A stretch of 64,000 nucleotides of DNA, taken from the NCBI RefSeq assembly GCF_017948455.1, contig NZ_JAFFSU010000002.1:310001-374000 (forward strand), given 5' to 3'. Below the pieces are notes generated by a model, which was given only the letters and a program-made list of their open reading frames with translations, was not told the DNA's origin and did no database searches. The DNA is from Streptomyces sp. GESEQ-4 (GTDB lineage Bacteria; Actinomycetota; Actinomycetes; Streptomycetales; Streptomycetaceae). The position numbers and the translations under genes were made by a program. Shown here in pieces: positions 1 to 15,000 of the stretch; positions within the stretch are counted from its first letter, which is position 1, and each line of letters opens with the position of its first letter.

Positions 1-1
1 C

Positions 2-3000
2 AACCCCCAGCGCAGCACCGCCCACAGCCCGCTGTTCCAGGTCCTCCTGGCCTTCCAGAACAACCCGGAAACCGCCTTCGGACTCCCCGGCCTGCAGACC
101 GAGCCCTACGAGATCGCCACCGGGGTGTCCCGGGTCGACCTCACCCTCAACGTCACCGAGGCACTCGGTGACGACGGCTCACCGCAGGGCATCCGCGGCG
201 CCGTCGAGTACGCGACCGACCTGTATGACGCGAGCACCGTCGCGTCGTTCACATCGCGCTTCACACGCATGCTGCAAGCGGCCACCGAGGACCCGGGCCG
301 CCGTATCAACGCCACAGAGCTCCTCTCCGACGAGGAGAGCGCGACCCTGCTCGCCCTCTCCGGCTGCGCCGAGCCGGGCCCCGAACCGCTGGTGTGGCCG
401 GCGATCTTCGAAGCCCCGGCCACCGCGACCCCGGACGCGACCGCGGTGGTCGAGGGAGACGTCAGCTGGTCGTACGCGCAGCTGAACGCGTACGCGAACC
501 GCGTCGCCCGGTATCTGATCGGCCGGGGTGTGGGCGCCGAGGACGTCGTCGGCGTGCTGATGCCGCGCAGCGCGCTGCAGATCGCCACCCTTCTCGGGAT
601 CGGCAAGGCGGGCGCCGCGTTCCTGCCGATCGACCCGGCGTACCCGGCGGAACGGGTCGGCTACCTCATCGAGGACGCCCGGCCGAAGCTGCTGCTCACC
701 GACACCGCCCACGCGGACGCGGCGGCCGGGGCCGGCGCGATCACGATGGACGACCCGGCCATCGCCTCGGCTCTCCGGGACTTGCCGGTGACCGACCCGG
801 CCGATGCCGACCGGCGGACCGCCCTGCGGGTCGAACACCCGGCGTACGTCATCTACACATCCGGGTCGACGGGCCGGCCCAAGGGCACGGTCGTCACCCA
901 CACGGGTCTGCTCGCGCTGGCGGTCAGCGGTGGCGAGCGGGCGGACATCGACCGGGACAGCCGGGTCCTGCAGCTGACCTCACCGAGCTTCGACGTCTCC
1001 GTCTTCGAGTTCCTCACCACGTTCCACGCGGGCGCCGTCCTGGTGATGCCCGAACCCGGTCGGCTGGCGGGTGAGGAGCTGGCCGGGTTGTTGGCGGGTG
1101 CGGGGGTCTCGCACGCGTTCGTGCCGCCGTCGGTGCTGGCGACGTTGCCTCAGGATGCTGCGGACGGGCTGGCGGGGTTGCGGAGCCTGGTGGTCGGTGG
1201 GGAAGCGTGTTCGGCGGATCTGGTGCGTCGTTGGTCGGTGGGCCGTCGGATGACGAACCTCTACGGGCCGACGGAGACGACGGTGGCGGCGTCGGTGAGC
1301 CGTCCGCTGTCCGGGAGCGCGCATCCGATCGGCGCCCCGCTGGCAGGGACGCGGGTGTACGTACTGGACGCGGGCCTGGGGATGGTGCCGCGCGGCTCGC
1401 GGGGTGAGCTGTATATCGGCGGGGCCGGGGTCGCGCGCGGATATCTGGGCCGATTCGGCCTGACGGCGTCGCGGTTCGTGGCCGACCCGTACGGGCCGGC
1501 CGGGTCGCGGATGTACCGCACCGGTGATGTGGTCCGGTGGAACGCGGACGGGGAACTCGAGTACCTCGGGCGCTCCGACGATCAGCTCAAGGTCCGGGGT
1601 ATCCGCGTCGAACCGGGCGAGATCGAGGCAACGCTGCTCCGGCAGCCGAGCGTCTCGCAGGCCGTTGTGGTCGCCCGTCCGGATCAGCACGGCTTCCAGG
1701 CGCTGTGCGCGTACGTCACGGCAGGCGAGGAACCCGCCGACGCCGTCCGGCTGCGTGAGGAGTTGCGCCGCGAACTGCCGGACTATCTGATACCGGCCGC
1801 GATCGTCGTGCTCGACGAGTTCCCGCTCAACGCCAACGGGAAGCTGGACCGCAACGAGCTTCCCGAGCCGCGCTTCGTCGCCACGGGCGTGGACAACCGG
1901 TCGCCGGGCACGCCGCAGGAGGAGATCCTGCGGTCGGTGTTCGCCGACGTCCTGGGGATCACGCAGATCGGCGCCGAGGACAACTTCTTCGACCTGGGCG
2001 GCCACTCCCTGCTGGCCGGCCGGCTGATCTCGCGAGTGCGCGGCGCGCTCGGCGTCGATGTGTCGATGCGGACGTTCTTCAACGCCCCCACCCCCCGGCA
2101 GCTCGCCGACCGGCTGGTGGAGGGCAGCCCCGTCCCGGCCCGGCTGCAGCCGATGCCACGACCCGAGGCCCTGCCGCTGTCGTTCGCCCAGCAGCGGCTG
2201 TGGTTCCTGCACAAGCTGGAAGGCCCGTCGGCGACCTACAACTCACCACTGGCGATCCGGCTTTCCGGCGACCTGGACGTGCCGGCGCTGCGGATGGCGC
2301 TGGCCGATGTCGTCGCCCGGCACGAGGTGCTGCGGACCGTCTTCGCCGAGCAGGGCGGAAACCCGTACCAGCGGATCCTGGACGTGACCGAGGCCGTGCC
2401 CGAGCTGGAGGTCCGGGCGACCACGGAGGCGGAACTGCCGCAGGCGTTGCGCGAGGCGGCCCGGCACGAGTTCGACCTGGCCCGCGAGATCCCGCTGCGG
2501 GCGTGGTTGTTCGCAACCGGTTCCGGCGAGTGGGTGCTGATGCTGGTCCTGCACCACATCGTCGCCGACGGCTGGTCGCTGCAGGTCCTCGTGTCCGACC
2601 TGACGGACGCGTACACGAGCCGCCGGGCCGGCATCGCACCCCCGTGGCAGCCACTGGCCGTGCAGTACGCCGACTACACCCTCTGGCAGCGCGAGCACCT
2701 CGGCACCGACGACGCGCCCGACAGCGTCTTCAGCCGCCAGCTTGCCCACTGGCTCCAGGAACTGGCGGACCTGCCGGACCAGGTGACGCTGCCCACCGAC
2801 CGGCCGCGTCCGGCCGTCGCGAGCTACCGCGGTGAGACGGTCACCTTCGACCTCGACGCCGAACAGCACAGCGAGCTCGTGCGCCTGGCCCGGGAAACCG
2901 GCACCACCCTGTTCATGATCCTGCAAGCGGGACTGGCCGGCCTGCTGACCCGCCTCGGCGCCGGAACCGACATCGCGGTCGGCTCACCCATCGCCGGGCG

Positions 3001-6000
3001 CACCGACGACCGCCTGGAGGACCTGGTCGGTCTCTTCGTCAACATGCTGGTGCTGCGCACCGACACCAGTGGTGATCCCACGCTGAGCGACCTGCTCACC
3101 CGCGTGCGCGAGACCTCCCTGGCCGCGTACGCCCACCAGCACATGCCCTTCGAGTACCTGGTGGAACGGCTCAACCCGCACCGGTCGGCCGCCCATCACC
3201 CGCTTGTCCAGATCCTGTTCGGGCTGCAGAACACGGCCGAGCAGAACATCAGCCTGCCGGGTGTCACCGCCTCCGGCGCATCGGTCGACACCGGCGTCTC
3301 CCGGGTCGACCTGTCGATCAACGTCGTCGAGGCCGCCGCACCCGATGGGAGTCCGGCGGGGTTGACCGGTGTGGTCGAGTTCTCGACGGATTTGTATGAG
3401 CGTTCGACGGTCGAGGCGTTTTCGGCGCGGTGGGTGCGTGTGTTGCGGGCGATGGTGGGGGCGCCTGGGTCGCGGTTGAGCGAGGTGGATCTGCTTGGTG
3501 GCGAGGAGCGGGTTCGGCTGCTGGGTGAGTGGGGGGTGGCTGGGGCTGCTGTCGATGCGGTGACGTTGGCGGAGTTGTTCCAACATCGCGTAGCGGTGGC
3601 GCCGGGCGCGACCGCGGTGGTTGAGGGGGATGTCAGCTGGTCGTATGCGCAGCTGAATGCGTGCGCGAACCGTGTCGCCTGGTATCTGATCGGCCGGGGT
3701 GTGGGTGCCGAGGATGTTGTCGGTGTGTTGATGCCGCGTGGTGCGGCGCAGATCGCCACGGTGCTGGGCATCGCGAAAGCGGGTGCGGCGTATCTGCCGG
3801 TGGATCCGGGCTACCCGCGGGCGCGGGTGGAGTATCTGCTGGGGGATGCTGAGCCGGCGCTGGTGATCGGCGAGTCGGATGTGTTTGAGGGGTTGCCCGA
3901 GCAGGACCCCGGGGACGGGGATCGTGTCCGGCCGGTGAGTGTCGACAACCCGGCGTATGTGATCTACACGTCGGGTTCGACCGGTCTGCCCAAGGGTGTC
4001 GTGGTGACTCACCGCGGACTCGCGAGCATGGCGGGGACTCAGCAGCGGTTCGAGGTGAACGAGGGCTCCCGAGTGCTGCAGTTCGCCGCGCTCGGCTTCG
4101 ACGCAACGGTCTGGGAGCTCGTGATGGCCCTCGGGTCAGGCGCCGCCCTGGTGCTGCCCGAGACGGACCGCCTCGCCGGCGAGGACCTGGCGGCCGTCCT
4201 GCGCGAACACCGCATCACCCACCTCACCCTGCCGCCCACCGTGCTGGCGACGCTGCCCGCAGAGGCAGCCGCCCAACTGCCCGACCTCGGCGTCCTGGTG
4301 GTGGCGGGCGAGGCGTGCCCGCCCGAGCTGACCGCGCGATGGTCGCCCAGCCGCCGTATGTTCAATGCCTACGGTCCCACCGAGTCGACCGTGTGCGCGT
4401 CGGTGAGCAGGGAACTGTCACCCGGCTCCGCGCCGATCGGCGGTCCGGTGCTCAATACCCGGTTGTACGTCCTCGACGACGGGCTGCGACCGGCGGCTCC
4501 GGGTGTGCCGGGGGAGTTGTACATCGCGGGTGCCGGGGTGGCACGGGGCTATGGGCGGCGTCCGGCCCTGACGGCGTCGCGTTTCCTCGCCGATCCGTAC
4601 GGTCCGGCCGGGTCGCGGATGTACCGCACCGGCGACCTGGTCCGGTGGAACGGCGAGGGCGACCTGGAGTATCTCGGCCGCTCCGACGAGCAGGTGAAGA
4701 TCCGGGGCTTCCGCGTGGAGCCCGGCGAGGTGGCGTCCGCGCTGCTCCGGCACACCGCTGTCGCCCAGGCCGCTGTGATCGTCCGACCCGACCAGCACGA
4801 CGACCTGCGGCTGCTGGCGTACGCCGTTCCGGTCGCCGGCCGGGCGATCAACGGCGACGAACTGCGCGCGCAGTTGCAGAACGAACTGCCCGAGCACCTG
4901 GTTCCGTCGGCCGTCGTCCTGCTGGAAGAGATTCCTCGCACCTCGCACGGGAAGATCGACGAGCGGGCGCTGCCGGATCCCGAGCAGACCGACGGCCGTG
5001 TCCGCGCACCGCGTACGCCGCAGGAAGAGTTGCTCTGCCTCCTCTTCGCCCAGGTGCTCGGCGTGCCGCGGGTGGGGCGCGACGACAGCTTCTTCGATCT
5101 GGGCGGGCACTCGCTGCTCGCCACCCGGCTCATCATCCTGATCCGCAAGGCGTTCCGCTGCGAACTGGCGCCGCGCGCGCTGTTCGCGGCGCCTTCGCCG
5201 GCGGAGTTGGCGGTGGTGTTGGGGGAGCGGCAGGGTCGGGTGCAGGTGGCGTTGGAGCGGGTGGCGCGGCCTGGGTTGTTGCCGTTGTCGTCCGCGCAGC
5301 AGCGGTTGTGGTTCCTGCATCGGTTGGAGGGGCCGTCGGCGACCTATAACTCGCCGTTGGCGATCCGGTTGTCCGGTGTCCTGGATGTGGGGGCGTTGCG
5401 GGCGGCGCTGGGTGATGTGGTCGGTCGTCATGAGGCGTTGCGGACGGTGTTCGCGGAGTCGGACGGGGTGCCGTATCAGCAGGTTCTGGAGGTCGCCGAG
5501 GTCGATCTGGCGGTGCGGGACGTGCCCGAGGACGAGTTGCCGCGGGTGTTGCGGGAGGCGGCGCGTCATGAGTTCGATCTCTCGCGGGAGATCCCGGTGC
5601 GGGCGTGGTTGTTCGCGGCCGGTCCGGGGGAGTGGGTGCTGCTGTTGGTGATGCACCATGTGGCCGCGGACGGCTGGTCGCTGGGGCCGTTGGCGCGGGA
5701 TCTGGCGCAGGCGTATGCCGCTCGTCGGGCGGGTCGTGGTCCGTCGTGGTCGCCGTTGCCGGTTCAGTACGCGGACTACACGTTGTGGCAGCGGCGGTTG
5801 TTGGGTGATGAGGCCGACCCGGAGAGTGTGTTCGGGCGTCAGCTGGCGTACTGGCGTGGGCAGTTGGCGGGATTGCCGGAGCAGGTGACACTGCCTGCCG
5901 ACCGGGCGCGGCCGCAGACGGCGTCGTATGCGGGTGATGTGTGCATGTTCCGTATCGATGCCGGTCTGCACGCGGATCTGCTGGTGCTGGCGCGGCGTAG

Positions 6001-9000
6001 TGGTGCGACGTTGTTCATGGTGTTGCAGGCGGCGCTCGCCGCGGTACTGACACGGTCGGGTGCGGGCACCGATGTGCCGATCGGCAGCCCGATCGCCGGC
6101 CGGACCGATGAGGCGCTCGACGATCTGGTGGGTTTCTTCGTCAACACGCTGGTGCTGCGCACGGACACATCCGGGAATCCGGGCTTCGACGAGCTGCTGC
6201 GACGGGTGCGTGAGACCTCCCTGGCCGCGTACGCGCATCAGGATGTGCCGTTCGAGTTCCTGGTGGAGAAGCTCAATCCGCAGCGCAGTACCGCGCACAG
6301 TCCTCTGTTCCAGGTGCTGCTGGCCTTCCAGAACAACCCGGAAACCAGCTTCGACCTGCCCGGACTGCACACCCGCATGGAAGGCGTCAGCACCGGGCTG
6401 TCCCGCACCGACCTGTTCATCAGCCTCGCGGAGAAGCAGAACGCCGACGGCGCCGCCGGTGTGATCGGGGCCGTCGAGTACGCCACCGACCTGTACGACG
6501 CCGCGACGATCGAGGCATTCATCGGACGCTGGCTGCAGTTCCTGGCCGCCGTCGCACACGACCCGGAGCAGCGGATCGGGTCCGTGGACCTGCTGCTCGA
6601 CGGCGAGCACGACCAGCTGACCCGCTGGGCGTACACCGAGCCGCCGGCGACGGTCCAACCGGCGACCCTGGCAGAGCTGTTCCAACACCGCGTCGCGGCG
6701 ACCCCGGACGCGACCGCGGTGGTCGAGGGAGACGTCAGCTGGTCGTATGCGCAGCTGAACGCGTACGCGAACCGCGTCGCCTGGTATCTGATCGGCCGGG
6801 GTGTGGGTGCCGAGGACGTCGTCGGTGTGCTGATGCCGCGCAGCGCGACGCAGATCGCCACAGTGCTGGGCATCGCGAAAGCCGGCGCGGCGTATCTGCC
6901 GGTGGATCCGGGTTATCCGCGGGCCCGGGTGGAGTACCTGCTGCAGGACGCTGAACCGGCGCTGGTGATCGGCGAGTCGGACGAGTTCCAGGGACAGCCC
7001 GAGCACGACCCGGTCGACCGGGACCGGGTGCGACCGGTGGAAGTGGACCACCCGGCCTACGTGATCTACACATCCGGGTCGACGGGCCGGCCCAAGGGCA
7101 CGGTCGTGCCCCACCGTGGCCTGGCCGCGCTCGCCGCCGGCACGGGCGAGCGCACCGACGTCGACGGCGACAGCCGCGTGCTGCTCCTGGCGTCGCCGAG
7201 CTTCGACGCGTCCGTCCTCGAACTGATGATGGCCATCGGCGCCGGCGCCGCCCTGGTCGTCGCCCGCGAGACACGGCTGGCGGGTGAGGAGCTGGCCGGG
7301 TTGCTGGCGGGTGCGGGGGTCTCGCACGCGTTCGTGCCGCCGTCGGTGCTGGCGACGTTGCCTCAGGACGCTGCGGACGGGCTGCCGGACTTGCGGAGCC
7401 TGGTGGTCGGCGGCGAGGCATGCTCGGCGGATCTGGTGCGTCGTTGGTCGGTGCGCCGTCGGATGACGAACCTCTACGGGCCGACGGAGACGACGGTGGC
7501 GGCGTCGGTGAGCCGTCCGCTGTCCGGGAGCGCCCATCCGATCGGCGCCCCGCTGCCCGGCATCCGGATGTACGTACTGGACGCCGGCCTGGGGATGGTG
7601 CCGCCCGGTTCGGCAGGCGAGCTGTACATCAGCGGTACCGGCGTCGCACGGGGATACCTGGGCCGCACGGCACTGACCGCGTCACGGTTCGTCGCCGACC
7701 CGTACGGGCCGGCCGGGACACGGATGTACCGGACCGGTGATGTGGTCCGCTGGAACGCCGAGGGCGAGCTCGAGTACCTCGGGCGCTCCGACGATCAGCT
7801 CCAGATCCGGGGTATCCGCGTCGAACCGGGCGAGGTCGAGGCCGCGCTGGCGGCGCATCCGGATGTGGCCCGTGCCGTCGCGGTGGTCCGCGGCGATCGG
7901 CGGGGCGATCCCGCGCTGGTCGGCTACATGGTCCCCGCTCGGCCCGGTGCCGATCCCGCGGTCGTACGAGAGGACCTCCGCCGCCTGCTGCCCGACCACC
8001 TGGTACCGGTCGCGGTCGTGGCGGTAAAGGAGATCCCGCTCACGCCGAACGGCAAGCTGGACCGCGAGGCGCTGCCAGAACCGGAGTTCGAGACCTCGAG
8101 GGGACGAGACCCTCGCAGGCCGGAGGAAGAGATCCTGTGCGGGCTCTTCGCCGAGATCCTGGGTCTGGACCGGGTCGGCGTGGAGGACAGCTTCTTCGAC
8201 CTGGGGGGCCACTCGCTGCTGGGCACCCGGCTGATCAGCCGGATCCGTGCCGAGCTCGGCCTCGAGGTCCGGCTGCTCACCCTGTTCGAGGCCTCGACAC
8301 CGGCCGCGCTGGCGCGGGCGATCCTCGAAGCGAACGCCCCGGCCCGGGCCGCCCTCGTGCCGTTGCCGCGGCCGGCCGTGCTGCCGCTGTCGTTCGCCCA
8401 GCAGCGGCTGTGGTTCCTGCACAAGCTGGAAGGCCCGTCGCCGACGTACAACATGCCGCTCACGCTGCGCCTGACGGGCGACCTGGACGTGCCGGCGCTG
8501 CGGACGGCTCTGGCCGACGTAGTCGCCCGGCACGAGGCACTGCGCACCGTCTTCGCCGAGCACGACGGTGAGCCGCACCAGCGGATCCTGGACCCGGCCG
8601 AGATCACGATTCAGCTCTCCGTGCGCGAGGTCGACGACGCCGCCCTGGACGAGGAGTTGCAGGCCGCGGCACGCCACAGGTTCGACCTGGCCGACGAGAT
8701 CCCGTTGCGGGTGTCGCTGTTCGCGGTCGGCCACGACGAGTGGGTGCTGATGCTGGTCCTGCACCACATCGTCGCCGACGGCTGGTCCCTGCGGCCGTTG
8801 GCCCGCGACCTGGCGACGGCGTACGCCGCGCGCAGCGCCGGCCAGTCTCCGGACTGGGCCCCGCTGCCGGTGCAGTACGCCGACTACAGCCTGTGGCACC
8901 GTGAACTGCTCGGGGACGACGCGGACCCGGACAGCGAGTTCGGCCGCCAGCTCGCGTTCTGGCGGGATCGGCTTGCCGGACTGCCGGAGCAGGTGACTCT

Positions 9001-12000
9001 GCCTCCCGACCGCCCGCGGCCGGAAGTGGCCGAGTACCAGGGTGACGTGAGCACCTTCCAGGTCGATGCCGCACTGCACGCCGAGCTGACGGCACTGGCC
9101 CGGCAGACCGGTTCGACGCTGTTCATGGTCCTGCAGACGGCGCTGTCGGCGCTGTTGACCCGGTCCGGCGCCGGAACGGACGTCGTGGTCGGCGCCGGCG
9201 TGGCCGGCCGTACCGACGAACAACTCGACGAACTGGTCGGCTTCTTCGTCAACATGGTGGTGCTGCGCACCGATACCTCCGACGACCCGACCTTCACCGA
9301 CTTGCTCCAGCGGGTACGCGACAGCAGTCTCGCCGCCTACTCGCATCAGGACATTCCCTTCGAGTACCTGGTCGAGAAGATCAATCCGCTGCGGTCGGCG
9401 TCGCATCAGTCGCTGTTCCAGATCGCCATGGTCCTGCAGAACAACGCCGAGGCCGACTTCGCGCTCTCCGATCTACGGGTGCGGCAGGAGGGGCGCGGCA
9501 CCGGCACGTCCCGCTTCGACTTGTCGCTGAGCCTCACCGAGACCACCTCGGCCGATGGGAGTCCGGCGGGGTTGACCGGTGTGGTCGAGTTCTCGACGGA
9601 TTTGTATGAGCGTTCGACGATCGAGGCGTTTTCGGCGCGGTGGGTGCGTGTGTTGCGGGCGATGGTGGGGGCGCCTGGGTCGCGGTTGAGTGAGGTGGAT
9701 CTGCTTGGTGGCGAGGAGCGGAGTCGGCTGCTGGGTGAGTGGGGGGTGGCTGGGGCTGCTGCCGATGCGGTGACGTTGGCGGAGTTGTTCCAACATCGCG
9801 TAGCGGTGGCACCGGATGCGGTGGCGGTGGTCGAGGGGGACGTCAGCTGGTCGTATGCGCAGCTGAATGCGTGCGCGAATCGCGTCGCCTGGTATCTGAT
9901 CGGCCGGGGTGTGGGTGCCGAGGACGTCGTCGGCGTGCTGATGCCGCGTGGCGCGACGCAGATCGCCGCTGTGCTGGGCATCGCGAAAGCCGGCGCGGCG
10001 TATCTGCCGGTGGATCCGGGCTACCCGCGGGCCCGGGTGGAGTACCTGCTGGGGGATGCTGAACCGGCGCTGGTGATCGGCGAGTCGGATGTGTTCGAGG
10101 GGTTGCCCGAGCATGACCCGGGGGACGGGGATCGTGTCCGGCCGGTGAGTGTCGACAATCCGGCGTATGTGATCTACACGTCGGGTTCGACCGGTCTGCC
10201 CAAGGGTGTCGTGGTGACCCACCGCGGACTCACGAGCCTCGCGGCCACCCTGCGTCAGCGGTGTGCCGCCGACGAGGACAGCCGGATCATGCAGTTCTCG
10301 TCGCCGAGCTTCGACGCCGCGGTCCTGGAACTCGTCTGGGCCCTGGACTCCGGCGCCTCGTTGGTGATCGCCTCGGCGGATCGCCTCGCCGGTGAGGAGC
10401 TGGCGCGGGCGCTCGCCGAACACCGCATCACTCACGCCCTGATCCCGCCGTCGGTGCTGGGCACCCTGCCGGCCGAGGCACCGCGGGACCTGACCGGCTT
10501 CAGGACCCTCATCGTCGGTGCCGAGGCGTGCCCGCCGGAACTGCTGCGGACCTGGGCGCCCGGCCGGCACATGGTGAACGCCTACGGTCCCACCGAGTCG
10601 ACCGTCGTCGCCAGCCAGACCGGCCGACTGAGCGGACCCCCGGTGCCGATCGGCAAACCGGCTCTCGGCACCCGGCTGTATGTGCTGGACGAGTCCCTCG
10701 GGCTGGCGGCTCCGGGTGTGCCGGGGGAGTTGTATGTCGCGGGTGCCGGGGTGGCACGGGGCTATGGGCGGCGTCCTGCCCTGACGGCGTCGCGTTTCCT
10801 TGCCGATCCGTACGGTCCGGCCGGGTCGCGGATGTACCGCACCGGCGACCTGGTCCGGTGGAACGCCGAGGGCGACCTGGAGTATCTCGGTCGCTCCGAC
10901 GAGCAGGTGAAGGTCCGGGGCTTCCGCGTGGAGCCCGGCGAGGTGGAACGCGTCCTCGCCGCGCAGGCATCGGTCGCACGTGCGGTCGTGGTGCCGCGGC
11001 AGGACCGCTCGGGTGCCGTCTCGCTCGCCGCCTACGTCGTACCGGCCGACGCGGGAGCCACGGCGGACGTCGACGACCAGCTCGACGAGTGGCGCAGCGT
11101 CTATCACCACGTCTACGGCGGGCTGTCGCGCGAGCCGGGAGCCGATTTCGCGGGCTGGAACAGCTCCTTCACCGGCGCGCCCATCCCGATCGACGAGATG
11201 CGGGAGTGGCAGCGGTCCGCGGTGGACCAGGTGGCGCGGTTCGGCCCTCGCCGAGTGCTCGAAATCGGTGCGGGCTCCGGCCTGGTGATGATCCCGCTGG
11301 TTCAGCGGACCGAGGAGTACTGGGCGACGGACTTCTCGGCGGCCGCCGTGGAGAGGCTGCGGGAGTACGCGCGGGAACGGGACTGGGACCACGTGCGTCT
11401 GCGGTGCCGGCCGGCTCATGACGTCTCGGGGCTGCCCCGCGGCCACTTCGACACCATCGTGCTGAACTCGGTCGTCCAGTACTTCCCGAGCGCCGACTAC
11501 CTGCGCGACGTGCTGGGCAAGGCGATCGATCTGCTGGCCGACGGCGGCCGGGTGATCGTCGGCGACGTACGACACCACGGCCTGCTGTGGGCGCTGCACA
11601 CGGCAGTCCAGCAGTTCCGGGATCCCGGATCGGGCACGTCGGCCGTGGACCACGCGGTGGCCGTCGAGAAGGAACTGCTCCTCGCGCCCGAGTTCTTCAC
11701 CGCTTTCCGGCACCCCCGGCTGAGCGGCGCCGAGGTGCTGCTCAAACGCGGCGGCGCGAACAACGAGCTGACCGCGTACCGATACGAGGTGGTCCTGCAC
11801 ACCGCCGCCGCGCAACCGGTCGGGGAACTGCCGGAGCTGGTCTGGGGCCGCGACCTCACCGAGCTGGACGAGGTGACGGCACCGGCGCGGGTGACCCGGA
11901 TCCCCAACCCGCGCCTGGCCGGCCCGACCGATCCGCGGCTGCACCCCGAGCGGGTACGCCAATGGGCGGCGGACCGCGGCCTGCGGGCGGTGCTGACCTG

Positions 12001-15000
12001 GTCGCCGCGGAGCCAGTACGCCTACGACGCGGTGCTGCTCGCCGACACCGGCGAGGACAAGCCACTCGCGGACGTGTACCGCCCGGGCAGCCCGGAAGCG
12101 GTCGCCAACGTGCCCGCCCTCGCCCGGACCGCCGGTGAGCTGGTGTCCGAGCTGCGCGGCGCGGCCAAGTCGCTGCTGCCCGACCACATGGTGCCGGCGA
12201 CGATCACGCCGATCGAGCGGATCCCGCTCACCCCGAACGGAAAGATCGACCGCAAGGCCCTGCCGGAACCCGAGGTCGTGACCACGGGCGCCGAGGACCG
12301 CGGCCCGCGCGACCCGTACGAGGAGATCCTGTGCGAGCTGTTCGCCGACCTCCTCGGCCTGCCCCGGGTCGGTGTCGACGACAGCTTCTTCGACCTGGGC
12401 GGCCACTCGCTGCTGGCCACCCGGCTGACCAGCCGCATCCGCGCCGTCCTCGGTATCGAGGTGCCGCTGCGGCAGGTGTTCGCCGCGCCGTCACCCGCCC
12501 AGCTCGCCGTGGTGCTGGCACACGGGGCGGACACGGACCGCACGACGCCCGCCCTTGTGCCGGAGCCCCGGCCGGAGTCCCTGCCGCTGTCGTTCGCTCA
12601 GCAGCGGCTGTGGTTCCTGCACAAGCTGGAGGGCTCGTCGGCGACGTACAACTCGCCCTTGGCGGTGCGGCTGTCCGGTGCCCTCGACGTGGCCGCGATG
12701 CGGTCCGCCTTGGGCGACGTGGTGGCCCGGCACGAGGCGCTGCGCACCGTCTTCGCCGAGCGCCGAGGAATGCCGCACCAGCAGATCCTTGAGGTCGGCG
12801 AGATCGACCTGCCGGTGCGCGAGGTGTCCGAGGACGACCTGGCGCAGGTGCTCCGGGACGCCTCCCGGCACGAGTTCGATCTGTCGCGGGAGATCCCGCT
12901 GCGGGCATGGTTGTTCACTACGGGCCGCGACGAGTGGGTGCTGCTGCTGGTCGTGCACCACATTGCTGCGGACGGCTGGTCGCTGCGGCCGCTGACCCGC
13001 GACCTGACCACGGCGTACGAGGAACGCGCGGCAGGGCGTGCCCCGTCCTGGGCGCCGTTGCCGGTGCAGTACGCGGACTACGCCCTGTGGCAGCGCAGGA
13101 TGCTGGGCGACGACGCCGACCCGGACAGCCGGATCGGCCGCCAGCTCGCCTACTGGCGGGAACAACTGGCCGGCCTGCCGGGACTGGTGACGTTGCCGAC
13201 CGACCGGCCGCGCCCAGAGGAGGCCGGTCACCAGGGTGCGACGCTGACCCGCAATCTCGACGCGGACCTGCACCAGGCCCTGCGAGCGCTGGCCCGCGGC
13301 AACGGATCCACCCTGTTCATGGCCCTCCAGGCGGCGCTCGGCGCGCAGTTGAGCCGCAGCGGGGCCGGCGCCGACATCCCGGTGGGTGCGCCGATCGCGG
13401 GACGGGTCGACGACGCCCTTGAGGACCTGATCGGCTTCTTCATCAACACGCTGGTGCTGCGCATCGACACCTCGGGCGGCCCGAGCTTCGTCCAGTTGCT
13501 GGAGCAGGTGCGCGACACGAGCCTGGCCGCGTACGCCCATCAGGACATCCCCTTCGACCACCTGGTGGAGAAGCTCAACCCCGACCGGTCGCCCGCGCAC
13601 CACCCGCTCTTCCAGGTGCAACTCGTGCTGCAGAACACACCGGAGGCCGAGTTCGAGCTGGCCGGCCTGACCGCGCGGCCGCAGCTGGACGGGGTCGAGA
13701 CCGGTGTGGCCCGGGTGGATCTCACCGTCAACGCGATCGAGACGTTCGACGACCGTGGCGCGCCCGGCGGCCTGATCCTCGTCGCCGAGTACGCCACCGA
13801 TCTCTACGACGGCGCGACCATCGACGCCTTCCTCGACGAGTTCGGCCGGCTGCTGCGTGAAGTCGTCGGCTCTCCCCACCAACCCATCGGAGGACTTGAA
13901 TTGACGAGCCGGGCGGAAGCCAACCTTGCGGATCCCGTACCGGGAACGTTGCCGTGGCTGTTCGAAACCTGGGCGACGGCCGACCCGTCCGCGATCGCCG
14001 TGACCGACGGCGCGGCCGGCCTCACCTATGCCGAGCTGAACAGCCGGGCGAACCGGATGGCCCGGGCGCTGATCGAACGGGGCGCGGGCCCGGAGAGCCT
14101 CGTGGCAGTGCTGCTGCCGCGCAGTGTCCGGCAGGTCGTCACCATCCTGGCCATCGCCAAGAGCGGGGCGGCGTACCTGCCGATCGACCCGGCCTATCCG
14201 GCCGACCGGGTGGCGTACCTCTGCGCGGATGCACGGCCGGAACTGGTCGTGACGGATGCCTCCGGAGCCGCCCGCCTCGGCGCGGAGCAGCCGTTGATCG
14301 ACATCGACGACCCCGCCACCGTCGCGCAGTGGGAGGGGCTGCCGGACACGAACCCGACCGACCGGGATCGCTCGGCCGCCCTCGGCCTGCACCACCCCGC
14401 CTACATCATCTACACCTCGGGATCGACCGGCCGGCCCAAGGGCGCGGTGATCACCCACGCGGGCCTGGCAGACGCTGCCGAGGCATGGCGGGACCGCTGG
14501 GGCTTCGGGCCGGGTTCCCGCGTCCTGCAGCTCTCCTCGCCGAGCTTCGACGCCTCGGTCATGGACCTCGTCGTCGCGTTCGCCGCGCACGGCACGCTCG
14601 TCCTTCCCGAGCCGGGCCTTCTCGCGGGCGAGGCGCTGGCCCGGGTGCTGGCCGAGCAGCGGATCACGCACCTGGTGACGCTGCCGTCGGTGCTGGCGAG
14701 CCTGCCGGCCGACGCGCCGGGCCGACTCACCGAGTTGCGCGGCCTGCTCCTCGGTGGCGAGGTCCTCACGCCCGATCTCGCCGCCCGCTGGTCGCCGGAG
14801 CGACGCATGGTCAACGTCTACGGCCAGACCGAGACCACCGTCGCCTGCACGATGACGGATCCCCTGAACGGCGCGGACCTCGAACGCATCACGGTCGGCC
14901 GGCCCAACCCGGGGATGCGCATCTACGTCCTCGACGCGGCCCTGCGGATCGTGCCACCCGGCACGGACGGCGAGGTGTACGTCGCCGGGCCGGCCGTGGG

